Shown here one piece after another: positions 56,897-64,000 of a DNA stretch of 64,000 nt. The notes under the pieces were generated by a model that saw only the letters and a list, made by a program, of their open reading frames with translations, made no database searches and was not told where the DNA came from. How positions within the stretch are numbered: the first letter of the stretch is position 1; every line of letters begins with the position of its first letter. This stretch comes from CAIXSC01 sp046349935 (GTDB taxonomy: Bacteria > Planctomycetota > Planctomycetia > Pirellulales > Pirellulaceae), in the NCBI GenBank assembly GCA_046349935.1, contig JAXMBK010000014.1:149075-213074 (forward strand). Reading direction: 5' to 3'. A program made the translations under genes and the position numbers.

Positions 56897-57949
56897 ATGA
56901 AGAAGATTGCAATTGCGTGTCAGGGCGGCGGAAGTCAGACGGCGTTTACGGCGGGCGTGCTGGCGGCTTTGTTTGACGAAGGCGTGCACCACAAGCGACG
57001 CGTGGTGGGGCTGAGCGGCACGTCGGGCGGCGCGATTTGTGCGACCTTGTCGTGGTATGGCATCTTGCGGGAGACGCACGGAGACGCATCGTCGATCGGA
57101 CAGCGGATTGAAGACTTTTGGGCCGACATCGTCGCGCAAACGCCGGCGGAAATCCAGCTTGACACCTACCTGGCGGAAATGTTGCGTTTGATCGACAAGG
57201 GGCTCCTGCCGCACGTGGAAGTCAGCCCCGTTTCGACCATCAGTCAGATGTTCTTTTCCATGATTTCCGCCTACGCGCCGCGTCCGTTCTTCACGGACTT
57301 GCGGGCCTCGCTGGAGAAGCATATTCACTTTCACGAGCTCGCGACGCTCGCCAAGGAAGACAGCCCCGCTCTGCTGCTCGGCGCCGCCGACGTCCTGACC
57401 GGGGAACTCAAGAAATTCAATTCTTTGAAGGGCGAGATCTGCGTGGAGGCCGTGTTGGCGTCGGCGGCGATTCCGACGCTGTTTCCGGCCGTGCAAGTGG
57501 GCGCAAGCTACTACTGGGACGGATTGTTCTCCGACAATCCGCCCATCAAGGAACTCGTGCGACTCATCACCGTCGGCGCGGAACGAATCCCCGACGAAGT
57601 CTGGGTGATCCAGATCAATCCAACGAACATCTCGAAAGTGCCCACGACGACGTCCGAAATCATCGACCGCCGGAACCAGATGACCGGAAATGTCTCGTTG
57701 TTCCAGAGTCTGGAGTGGGTCGAGTTTTACAATATGTTATTGCGCGAGAAACTAGTCTCGTTCGAAAGCCTGGAGCGATCGGGTTTTCCTAGGCGGGAGC
57801 CGATTGAAATCCGTTTCATCCAGATGGACCCCGAGGTGCAGGCGAACCTGGACTACGTCAGCAAATTGTCGCGCGAACCGGGGCATGTCCGACGGTTGAT
57901 CGACCACGGCCGCGAACAGGCTCGGAAGTTCCTGAAGGCGTTGGAGTGA
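56897..57949 (+). CDS. Patatin-like phospholipase
   Basis: 350 residues of the patatin acyl hydrolase family. The oxyanion hole G-G-G-S-Q is at residues 10-14, the nucleophile motif G-T-S-G-G at residues 41-45 (Ser43), and the catalytic dyad Asp in W-D-G-L-F-S-D-N-P-P near residue 208. It is expected to cleave acyl esters of membrane lipids in the cytoplasm. I chose the ATG at 56897, with GAGGAA 5 nt before it; an in-frame ATG at 56882 would add five residues but lacks a clear ribosome site. A dispersed repeat lies on each side. Confidence 0.92.
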   Translation: MKKIAIACQGGGSQTAFTAGVLAALFDEGVHHKRRVVGLSGTSGGAICATLSWYGILRETHGDASSIGQRIEDFWADIVAQTPAEIQLDTYLAEMLRLIDKGLLPHVEVSPVSTISQMFFSMISAYAPRPFFTDLRASLEKHIHFHELATLAKEDSPALLLGAADVLTGELKKFNSLKGEICVEAVLASAAIPTLFPAVQVGASYYWDGLFSDNPPIKELVRLITVGAERIPDEVWVIQINPTNISKVPTTTSEIIDRRNQMTGNVSLFQSLEWVEFYNMLLREKLVSFESLERSGFPRREPIEIRFIQMDPEVQANLDYVSKLSREPGHVRRLIDHGREQARKFLKALE

Positions 57950-57974
57950 GGCTGCGGCGATGGGCGCGGATGGT

Positions 57975-57997
57975 AACAGGCTGGAAGCCTGTTCTAC
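57975..57997 (-). repeat. Dispersed palindromic repeat, copy 13
   Basis: Minus orientation, core ACAGGCTTCCAGCCTGT, 25 bp after the patatin gene and before pckA. Confidence 0.92.
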
Positions 57998-58170
57998 GGC
58001 GCGCATTTTCGCACACTTGGGGTGTGCGGTGCTCGCGACGGCGCGCACACTTCGTTGGCACGATGAGCCTGATTGACTCGTTTTTGGCGGTCTGAGCCGC
58101 AGCCGCACGATCGGTACGCGGGTTGCATCCAGACGCAGGCATGTTCTTTACCGAAATTGCCCGCGAAAGG

Positions 58171-59826
58171 ATGGCTTCCGTGAATAACGCTTCCGCACAA
58201 CCGACGAAGGACCCGCTGCCCGACGAAGTCTCGAAGCCGGTTCCGTTCGATTTGGCTCAATACGGCATTCACGTCGCCGACGTGCGACGCAATCTTTCGC
58301 CCGCCGCCTTGTACCTGGAAGCGATCCGCGACGATCCGAAGTGCGATATCGCCGACACCGGGGCGCTGATCGCCTTCTCCGGCGAAAAGACGGGCCGGTC
58401 TCCCAAAGACAAACGGGTCGTCGAGCATCCCGACTCGAAAGACGACGTGTGGTGGGGGGCGGTCAATGTGCCGATTGACGACGAAACGTTCGACATCAAT
58501 CGCGAGCGGGCGATCGATTTTTTCAACACCCGCAAGAGGTTGTATGTGGTCGACGCGTTCGCCGGCTGGGATCCCACGCATCGCGCCAAGGTGCGCGTCA
58601 TCTGCACGCGTCCCTATCACGCGCTGTTCATGCACAACATGCTCATCCGACCGACTCGCGAGGAACTGCAGGACTTTGGCGCGCCGCATGTCGTGATCTT
58701 CAATGCGGGCGAGTTCCCCGCCAATCGCAAGACGAAAGGCATGAGTTCCAAGACAAGCGTCGACCTGTCGCTCGAGCGGCGCGAATTCGTGATTCTCGGT
58801 ACGGAATACGCCGGCGAAATGAAAAAGGGCGTCTTCACGATGATGAACTACTACGCGCCGAAACGCGGCGTGCTGTCGATGCACTGTTCGGCCACCGCCG
58901 ACAAGAAGTCGGGCCGTTCGTCGCTGTTATTCGGTCTCTCAGGCACCGGCAAGACGACGTTGTCCGCCGACCCGCACCGGTTGCTCATCGGCGACGACGA
59001 ACATTGCTGGACCGACCACGGCATCTTCAATATCGAGGGCGGCTGCTACGCCAAGGCGATCGATTTGACCCCCGAAGCGGAACCCGAGATCTTTCAGGCG
59101 CTGCGGTTCGGGGCGGTGCTGGAGAACGTGGTGTTCGATCACAGCACGCACCATGTCGACTTCCATGACACCTCGATTACGCAAAACACGCGCGGCGCGT
59201 ATCCGATCGAGTTCATTCGGAATGCGAAAGTGCCGTGCGTCGCCGGGCACCCGACCGACGTCATCTTCTTGACGTGCGATGCGTTCGGCGTCTTGCCGCC
59301 GGTGAGCAAGCTCACGCCGGCTCAGGCTATGTACCACTTCATCAGCGGGTACACGGCCAAAGTCGCCGGGACCGAAATGGGCGTGACCGAGCCGCAGGCC
59401 ACCTTCTCTCCCTGCTTCGGCGGACCGTTTTTGGTGTGGCGACCGTCGAAGTACGCCGAACTGCTCGCGGCCAAAATGCAGCAGCACCAGGCGAACGCCT
59501 GGTTGGTCAACACGGGGTGGAGCGGCGGGGCGTACGGCGTCGGCGCTCGCATGAAACTGAAGTTGACGCGCGCCATTATCAACGCCATCCACAGCGGCGA
59601 ATTGGCGCAGGTGGAAACGGCTCGCGATCCCGTGTTTGGATTCGAAGTGCCGCTGCATTGCCCCGGCGTTCCCGACGACGTCTTGTCGCCGCGCAAGACG
59701 TGGGCCGACAAGGCGAGCTACGACGCGACGGCTCGGAAGCTGGCCGGCCTGTTCCAAGCGAATTTCGAGAAATACGCCGAAGGAGCGAGTGCGGAAATCA
59801 AGGCGGCAGGTCCTACTTGCGAGTAG
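58171..59826 (+). CDS. pckA: Phosphoenolpyruvate carboxykinase (ATP)
   Basis: This enzyme converts oxaloacetate and ATP to phosphoenolpyruvate, CO2 and ADP, the entry step of gluconeogenesis. Family marks: F-S-G-E-K-T-G-R-S-P-K-D-K early, M-H-C-S-A-T before the P-loop G-L-S-G-T-G-K-T-T (Lys261), L-I-G-D-D-E-H-C-W-T-D, N-I-E-G-G-C-Y-A-K, and N-T-G-W-S-G-G-A-Y-G-V-G near residue 450. The ATP-type kinase motifs separate it from the GTP form. The N-terminus is uncertain: ATGs at 58141 and 58171 are both in frame, and I use the later one because ~530-550 residues is usual. PPK2 and a GH13 enzyme follow in the same direction. Confidence 0.95.
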   Translation: MASVNNASAQPTKDPLPDEVSKPVPFDLAQYGIHVADVRRNLSPAALYLEAIRDDPKCDIADTGALIAFSGEKTGRSPKDKRVVEHPDSKDDVWWGAVNVPIDDETFDINRERAIDFFNTRKRLYVVDAFAGWDPTHRAKVRVICTRPYHALFMHNMLIRPTREELQDFGAPHVVIFNAGEFPANRKTKGMSSKTSVDLSLERREFVILGTEYAGEMKKGVFTMMNYYAPKRGVLSMHCSATADKKSGRSSLLFGLSGTGKTTLSADPHRLLIGDDEHCWTDHGIFNIEGGCYAKAIDLTPEAEPEIFQALRFGAVLENVVFDHSTHHVDFHDTSITQNTRGAYPIEFIRNAKVPCVAGHPTDVIFLTCDAFGVLPPVSKLTPAQAMYHFISGYTAKVAGTEMGVTEPQATFSPCFGGPFLVWRPSKYAELLAAKMQQHQANAWLVNTGWSGGAYGVGARMKLKLTRAIINAIHSGELAQVETARDPVFGFEVPLHCPGVPDDVLSPRKTWADKASYDATARKLAGLFQANFEKYAEGASAEIKAAGPTCE

Positions 59827-59901
59827 GTCGACCGAGACGGAGCAGGCGCTAGGTCGAATGCTGCTTTCCAAGTCTGTTTCCACACCGCGAGCATCACGGC
59901 C

Positions 59902-60723
59902 ATGAAACGCGACGCCGACCATGCGAAGCCCGCTGCAGACTCCGATCGTGCGAAGCTCAAGGGCAAGGAATACGAAAAGCAACTCCGCAAACTGCACGTG
60001 GAGTTGGTGAAGCTCCAGGAATGGGTGCGGCACAAAGGGTTGAAGGTTTGCGTCCTCTTCGAAGGACGCGACGGCGCGGGCAAAGGCGGAACGATCAAGG
60101 CGATCACCGAGCGGGTCAGCCCACGCGTGTTTCGCGTCGTGGCGCTCCCGGCGCCGACGGATCGCGAGAAGTCGCAGATGTATCTCCAACGCTACGTGCC
60201 GCACCTGCCGGCTGCGGGCGAAATCGTCATCTTCGACCGTAGCTGGTACAATCGTGCCGGCGTCGAACGAGTGATGGGGTTCTGCACCGAGGAACAGACG
60301 AAGCGATTTCTCGAGGCCGCGCCGCTCGTGGAAAAGGCGATCGTCGAATCGGGCGTGATCCTAATCAAGTACTGGCTCGAGGTAAGTCCCGAAGAGCAGA
60401 CGCGGCGGCTGGAGTCGCGGATGCACGACGGCCGCAAACTTTGGAAGCTTTCCCCGATGGACCTCAAGTCGTACAGTCGTTGGTACGATTACTCGCGGGC
60501 CCGCGACGAAATGTTTCGCACGACCGACACGGCGTGGGCGCCGTGGTACGTCCTCCGCTCCGACGACAAACGCCGCGCGCGACTCAATTGCATCACGCAC
60601 CTGCTGAGCCGCATCCCGTATGAAGAAGCGCCTCGCGAAAAAGTGAAACTCCCGAAACGCCAAAAGGCGGGCGGGTACCAAGAGCCGGACTATCCGTTCC
60701 GCTATGTCGAAGAGAAGTTCTGA
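59902..60723 (+). CDS. ppk2: Polyphosphate kinase 2 family protein
   Basis: 273 residues of the PPK2 fold, which moves phosphate between polyphosphate and nucleotides. Walker A is E-G-R-D-G-A-G-K-G-G-T (residues 54-64). Walker B and the lid region are I-V-I-F-D-R-S-W-Y-N-R-A-G-V-E-R-V-M-G near residue 115, and L-W-K-L-S-P-M-D near residue 190 is typical. The single-domain length fits class I or III; which nucleotide is used cannot be told by eye. A charged Lys/Asp-rich N-terminus precedes the domain. It lies 75 bp after pckA, linking phosphate and energy storage to gluconeogenesis only by position. Confidence 0.94.
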   Translation: MKRDADHAKPAADSDRAKLKGKEYEKQLRKLHVELVKLQEWVRHKGLKVCVLFEGRDGAGKGGTIKAITERVSPRVFRVVALPAPTDREKSQMYLQRYVPHLPAAGEIVIFDRSWYNRAGVERVMGFCTEEQTKRFLEAAPLVEKAIVESGVILIKYWLEVSPEEQTRRLESRMHDGRKLWKLSPMDLKSYSRWYDYSRARDEMFRTTDTAWAPWYVLRSDDKRRARLNCITHLLSRIPYEEAPREKVKLPKRQKAGGYQEPDYPFRYVEEKF

Positions 60724-60801
60724 GCAACCCTGAGTCCCGACGCTAGGACATGGTAATCCGCCGAACATCGCACATTCTAAAGCCGAAGGGAGGCTTCTCT
60801 C

Positions 60802-62280
60802 ATGTCGTCGCCGCGGTATCCCCTGCTGTATCAAGTCAACACGCGCGTCTGGCTCGCTCAACTTTCGAAGCAGCTTGGTCGGCCGGCGACGCTCGACGAC
60901 ATTCCTAACGCGGAGCTCGATTCGTTCGCCCAAGCTGGATTCGATTGGATCTGGCTGCTCAGCGTTTGGCAGACGGGGCCCCAAGCGCGCGACGTGTCGC
61001 GTGCTCACCCGGGATGGCGGCGCGAATTCGAGCAGACGTTGCCCGACCTGACGGAGGAGGACATTCCCGGGTCGGGGTTCGCGATTACCGACTATCGAGT
61101 GCACAAGCAACTGGGCGGAGATGCGTCGCTAGCGCGCCTGCGAAAACGACTCGCCCAACGCGGCCTCAAATTGATGCTCGACTTCGTCCCCAATCACATG
61201 GGGCTCGGGCACCGCTGGGTCGATGAGCATCCCGAGTACTTCGTCGCTGGAACGGAGGCGGATCACGCGCGGGCGCCGCAGAATTACATCCGCGTCGCGA
61301 GCAAGAAAGGGAAACTGCTGCTCGCGCACGGTCGCGATCCCTACTTCGACGGTTGGCCCGATACGCTGCAATTGAACTATGCGCAGCCGACGACGCAGGC
61401 GGCGATGATCGGCGAGTTGCAACGCATCGCCGGACAGTGCGACGGCCTGCGCTGCGACATGGCGATGTTGGTGCTGCCCGAAGTGTTTGAACGCACGTGG
61501 GGCGCGGCGGCGCCGCTGTTCTGGACCGGCGCCACCGAGCAGGTTCGCAAACGACATCCGGGCTTCACGTTCATGGCCGAGGTGTATTGGGACCTCGAGT
61601 GGACGCTCCAACAGCAAGGCTTCGACTACGCCTACGATAAGCGCTTGTACGATCGATTGCGCGAGCGGCATGCGCGACCGGTGCGCGAGCATCTCTACGC
61701 CGGCCTCGACTTTCAGGACAAGCTGGCGCGGTTTCTGGAGAACCACGACGAACCGCGCGCGGCGGCGACGTTCCCCCGCGACGTGCATGCCGCGGCGGCG
61801 GCGATCACCTTTTTGTCCCCCGGCTTGCGCTTCTTTCACCAAGGGCAGTTCGAGGGGCGGAAGGTGCGCATCTCGCCGCACCTGGGCCGCGGTCCCGAGG
61901 AGCCGCTGGACGGAGACCTGCAAGCCTTCTACGCCTCGCTACTGGCAGTGCTCAAGAACCCGGCGTTTCGCGACGGCGACTGGCGGCTGCTGCCCGCCGA
62001 CCGCGCCTGGGAAGGCAATGCGTCGCACGAGGACTTCGTGTTGTTCGCTTGGCGCGGTGCGGACGATGCCCGCTTCGTCGTCGCCGTCAACTACGCGTCA
62101 CACCCTAGCCAATGCCGCGTCCGACTGCCGTGGTCCGACCTCGCGGGGCGCTCCTGGCGACTCGCCGATCTCCTCAGCCGCGACGTCTACGACCGTCCCG
62201 GCGATGAACTGACCGAGCCCGGCCTCTACCTCGACATGCGTCCCTGGCAAGCTGCCGTCTATGAGATCGCCCGTCCGTAG
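60802..62280 (+). CDS. GH13 alpha-amylase-family glycosidase
   Basis: A 492-residue TIM-barrel GH13 protein without signal peptide. Conserved regions: D-F-V-P-N-H (region I, residues ~131-136), G-L-R-C-D-M-A with nucleophile Asp219 (region II), F-M-A-E-V-Y-W with acid/base Glu260 (region III), and E-N-H-D-E-P-R with Asp316 (region IV). All three catalytic acids are present. A C-terminal beta-sandwich follows. The close N-terminus L-L-Y-Q-V-N-T-R-V-W-L is shared with trehalose- or maltosyl-processing relatives, so the exact substrate is open; an intracellular alpha-glucan role is inferred. GGGAGG precedes the ATG. The stop is within a dispersed repeat. Confidence 0.9.
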   Translation: MSSPRYPLLYQVNTRVWLAQLSKQLGRPATLDDIPNAELDSFAQAGFDWIWLLSVWQTGPQARDVSRAHPGWRREFEQTLPDLTEEDIPGSGFAITDYRVHKQLGGDASLARLRKRLAQRGLKLMLDFVPNHMGLGHRWVDEHPEYFVAGTEADHARAPQNYIRVASKKGKLLLAHGRDPYFDGWPDTLQLNYAQPTTQAAMIGELQRIAGQCDGLRCDMAMLVLPEVFERTWGAAAPLFWTGATEQVRKRHPGFTFMAEVYWDLEWTLQQQGFDYAYDKRLYDRLRERHARPVREHLYAGLDFQDKLARFLENHDEPRAAATFPRDVHAAAAAITFLSPGLRFFHQGQFEGRKVRISPHLGRGPEEPLDGDLQAFYASLLAVLKNPAFRDGDWRLLPADRAWEGNASHEDFVLFAWRGADDARFVVAVNYASHPSQCRVRLPWSDLAGRSWRLADLLSRDVYDRPGDELTEPGLYLDMRPWQAAVYEIARP

Positions 62281-62299
62281 AACAGGCTTCCAGCCTGTT
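62277..62299 (+). repeat. Dispersed palindromic repeat, copy 14 (supplies a stop codon)
   Basis: GTAGA plus core ACAGGCTTCCAGCCTGT; its TAG at 62278-62280 ends the GH13 gene. Confidence 0.92.
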
Positions 62300-62338
62300 A
62301 TCACTGCCGCCGCGAGAGCGTCCTTTACCCCGACGCCC

Positions 62339-62677
62339 CTATGACTGCATCGTCGCCGGATTCCACCGCGGCAGATTGGAATGCAGCACCAGCGACTCTG
62401 GGCTGACTGCCGCCGCCATGGCAGCGGGCGAACGGCGAGCTCGTCGCACCAGCACATAGAAGTACGCGCACAGGCAGGTGAGCAGCGTAAAGGGCATCGA
62501 GAGCATAAACAGGATGCTCCAGAAGTAACCTTGGACGAGTCCCGAGGCGGTCGGGTCGTTGTGCGACAGCGAGTCTTTGCAATTGGGGCAAGCGAACGCC
62601 GTGTCCGCGACCGCGAAAACGAGCGCGGCCAGGAGGATGGGAGCGATAGACTTGAGTTTGGCGAATCGATTCATCAT
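62339..62677 (-). CDS. Small membrane protein of a cytochrome oxidase-type locus
   Basis: A 112-residue protein. It has an N-terminal signal or first helix (I-L-L-A-A-L-V-F-A-V-A-D-T-A-F-A), then C-P-N-C-K (residues ~30-34) outside the membrane, a second helix (F-W-S-I-L-F-M-L-S-M-P-F-T-L-L-T-C-L-C-A-Y) and a basic cytoplasmic tail. The C-P-N-C pair could bind metal or heme or form a disulfide. It is last in a minus-strand run with DUF420 and SCO1. I recognise the architecture from planctomycete oxidase loci but know no assigned function. Confidence 0.7.
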   Translation of the reverse strand: MMNRFAKLKSIAPILLAALVFAVADTAFACPNCKDSLSHNDPTASGLVQGYFWSILFMLSMPFTLLTCLCAYFYVLVRRARRSPAAMAAAVSPESLVLHSNLPRWNPATMQS

Positions 62678-62733
62678 GGAGTCCCCAAGCGAATTCTCAA
62701 CTCCTCAAGCTTACCCAACCTTCTCTGTATCGG

Positions 62734-63180
62734 CTACCGCGGCGGGTAAATCTGATACAGAAGCAGGTAGACCACGACGCCGGTCACCGACACATACAGC
62801 CAAATGGGAAACGTAATCTTGGCCCATCGGCGGTGTTTCTGACGCTGTTCGGTCAACCCGAAGTAGATCGTGCCGATAGTGAGCACCGGGACGCTCATCG
62901 CCAACAGCACGTGGGTCAGCAGGACGGCGTAGTAGCTGTAGCGTACGGCGATCGGCGGGTAGTCGGGGAACCGCGTCCCCACGCCTGCCTTGGTCCCAAA
63001 GTGATAGAACAAATAGCAGGCCAAAAAGAGGCCTGACACGGCGAACGCGGCGAGCATCGTGTTGCGGTGCGCCGTCTCGCGACGCTGCTTGATGAGCAGC
63101 CAGCCGACCAGCAACAGCAAGGTCGCGAGAGCGTTGAGCGACGCGTTCACATGAGGCAGGATCTTCGCCAGTTCGTCCAT
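62734..63180 (-). CDS. DUF420 membrane protein
   Basis: A 148-residue protein with four transmembrane helices. It matches DUF420: an N-terminal H-V-N-A-S-L-N-A-L, then H-R-N-T-M, F-Y-H-F-G in the second helix, Y-S-Y-Y-A-V-L-L-T-H-V-L-L-A in the third, and H-R-R-W-A-K-I-T-F-P-I-W-L-Y-V-S-V-T-G-V in the fourth. Several membrane histidines suggest heme or copper contact. The family is commonly encoded with cytochrome c oxidase and SCO genes, as here (5 bp after SCO1). Confidence 0.93.
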   Translation of the reverse strand: MDELAKILPHVNASLNALATLLLLVGWLLIKQRRETAHRNTMLAAFAVSGLFLACYLFYHFGTKAGVGTRFPDYPPIAVRYSYYAVLLTHVLLAMSVPVLTIGTIYFGLTEQRQKHRRWAKITFPIWLYVSVTGVVVYLLLYQIYPPR

Positions 63181-63185
63181 CGCAG

Positions 63186-63902
63186 CTACTCGGCTTTCTT
63201 CTCGACCGGCGTCTCATCCGCCGCGTCATCTTCCGCCGTGTGTTTGGACGGAATGTCGGGCTCTTCGACCGCGCCGGCCGCTTTCTTCTTTACGGGGCGT
63301 CCGGCCAGCAAGTCTTCGAGCGCCTGACGCATTTCGGCGATCGCATCGGCCTTATTCCAGGCGTACTTCCCGACGAGATTGCCTTCCTTGTCGTACACAA
63401 AGAACTTCTCCACGTGCGTTTGTTCGTCGAGCGGCACGCCGTAGACTTCGGCGCCGACGCGTCGCAACAGGAGCATGTCCCCGGTCAGGAACAGCCATTG
63501 GTCCGCATCGGCCTGAAACTTCTTCGCGTAGGTTGAGAGCGCCTCGGGCGTATCGCGTTTCGGGTCGCAGGTGATGCTGAGAAACTTCACGCCGCGCTTC
63601 GCGAATTCGTCGTGAATCACGGACAACTGCCGATTCTGTCGTTCGCACGGCCCGGGGCAGGAGGCGAAGAAGAAGCTGACGACATGGATCTGCCCCTTCA
63701 GTTCCTTGGAGTCGAAATCACGGCCGCTGCGTTCGGTGAGATGGTAGTCGGTGATCCAATCGACCTTGGACCACTCGGGATCCGGCTTGGCGCCCAGCGA
63801 TTCAGCCTTAGGACCCTGCTTCATGCGGCTGGCGGTGAGGGCCAGCAAGGCGCCTCCCGCGACGAACAGGACGGCCGCCGCCGCCAACAGTTTTCGATTC
63901 AT
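63186..63902 (-). CDS. SCO1/SenC-family copper chaperone or thioredoxin-like protein
   Basis: A 238-residue membrane-anchored protein. One N-terminal helix (L-A-A-A-A-V-L-F-V-A-G-G-A-L-L-A-L) is followed by a periplasmic thioredoxin-like domain. The copper site C-P-G-P-C is present (Cys82, Cys86), and the distal His is expected in Q-T-H-V-E-K-F-F-V-Y-D near residue 177. A Lys/Glu-rich tail of ~35 residues is unusual. The family delivers copper to the CuA site of cytochrome oxidase. The start ATGA overlaps the stop of the preceding (partial) gene. Confidence 0.94.
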   Translation of the reverse strand: MNRKLLAAAAVLFVAGGALLALTASRMKQGPKAESLGAKPDPEWSKVDWITDYHLTERSGRDFDSKELKGQIHVVSFFFASCPGPCERQNRQLSVIHDEFAKRGVKFLSITCDPKRDTPEALSTYAKKFQADADQWLFLTGDMLLLRRVGAEVYGVPLDEQTHVEKFFVYDKEGNLVGKYAWNKADAIAEMRQALEDLLAGRPVKKKAAGAVEEPDIPSKHTAEDDAADETPVEKKAE

Positions 63903-64000
63903 TGCCAATCTCCCACGGTACGGGTGCGGCCGGTCAGAACGGCCGCCGCCACGAGTCCCACGGCGAATGCGATCGCTACGATCCACGACGTCGACAGGTC
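63899..64000 (-). CDS. C-terminal end of a membrane protein, cut by the window edge
   Basis: The frame is open from the window edge for 33 residues to a TGA (63901-63899) that overlaps the SCO1 start by 4 bp. It shows one hydrophobic helix (W-I-V-A-I-A-F-A-V-G-L-V-A-A-A-V-L) and a short basic tail, which fits the end of another membrane protein of the oxidase operon. Too little is visible to name it. Confidence 0.6.
   Translation of the reverse strand, partial: DLSTSWIVAIAFAVGLVAAAVLTGRTRTVGDWQ

Overview
The window looks like chromosomal DNA of a planctomycete, most likely of the Pirellula/Rhodopirellula type. The basis is a high-GC sequence carrying several family hallmarks: a PSCyt1/DUF1549/DUF1553 cytochrome followed by a DUF1501 protein, a second DUF1501 gene, a PVC-type CxxCH heme protein with a GDSL/dehydrogenase partner, a giant exported protein with an LEPR-xLL-like N-terminus, and small membrane proteins starting with a K-R-L-Q-F-S-L-type motif. 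I see no phage, plasmid, CRISPR, rRNA or tRNA gene.

Layout. 1-5.3 kb: a cut-off HTTM membrane protein, a CopZ/BFD-like cysteine protein and a large DEAD/DEAH helicase in one operon, facing a saccharopine-dehydrogenase-like gene. 5.4-9.3 kb: two small membrane proteins, a repeat-rich gap, a hydroxypyruvate-isomerase-like TIM barrel and a GH10-like protein. 9.5-16.6 kb: purC, the DUF1549/1553 cytochrome, DUF1501 and a zinc-ribbon/low-complexity membrane protein. 16.7-21.9 kb (minus): a YhaO/YhaN (SbcD/SbcC-like) pair. 22.2-26.7 kb (minus): a two-gene PVC heme system, divergent from a second DUF1501 gene. 28.8-37.3 kb: a giant surface protein (PPC, Ig-like, beta-helix, a TLDc-like domain, RTX repeats) whose last 3 kb is broken by about 15 frameshifts. 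37.5-41.2 kb (minus): an isocitrate-lyase/PEP-mutase-MEKHLA fusion, a SNF2 helicase and an unknown protein. 41.6-43.0 kb: a coiled-coil protein and an alpha/beta hydrolase. 43.2-52.2 kb: a LuxE/PaaK-like acyl activator, a LuxC/ALDH-like reductase, an iron-type alcohol dehydrogenase, a PQQ-like propeller, a HemN-like radical SAM protein overlapping a GcvH-like lipoyl carrier, and after a repeat-filled gap a two-cluster ferredoxin. 52.3-58.0 kb: ComEC, a lipase, RuvX and a patatin. 58.2-62.3 kb: pckA, PPK2 and a GH13 enzyme. 62.3-64.0 kb (minus): SCO1/SenC, DUF420 and small membrane proteins, probably the end of a cytochrome oxidase locus.

Two things stand out beyond ordinary annotation. First, 14 full copies plus one partial copy of a 23-24 bp palindromic repeat are dispersed through the window. 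Nine copies sit at gene 3' ends in one fixed orientation, and in six genes the repeat itself supplies the TAG stop codon. Second, the 43-52 kb cluster combines carboxylate activation and reduction enzymes with a radical SAM/lipoyl-carrier/ferredoxin set. I cannot assign it to a described pathway, and it is the best candidate here for an undescribed system.
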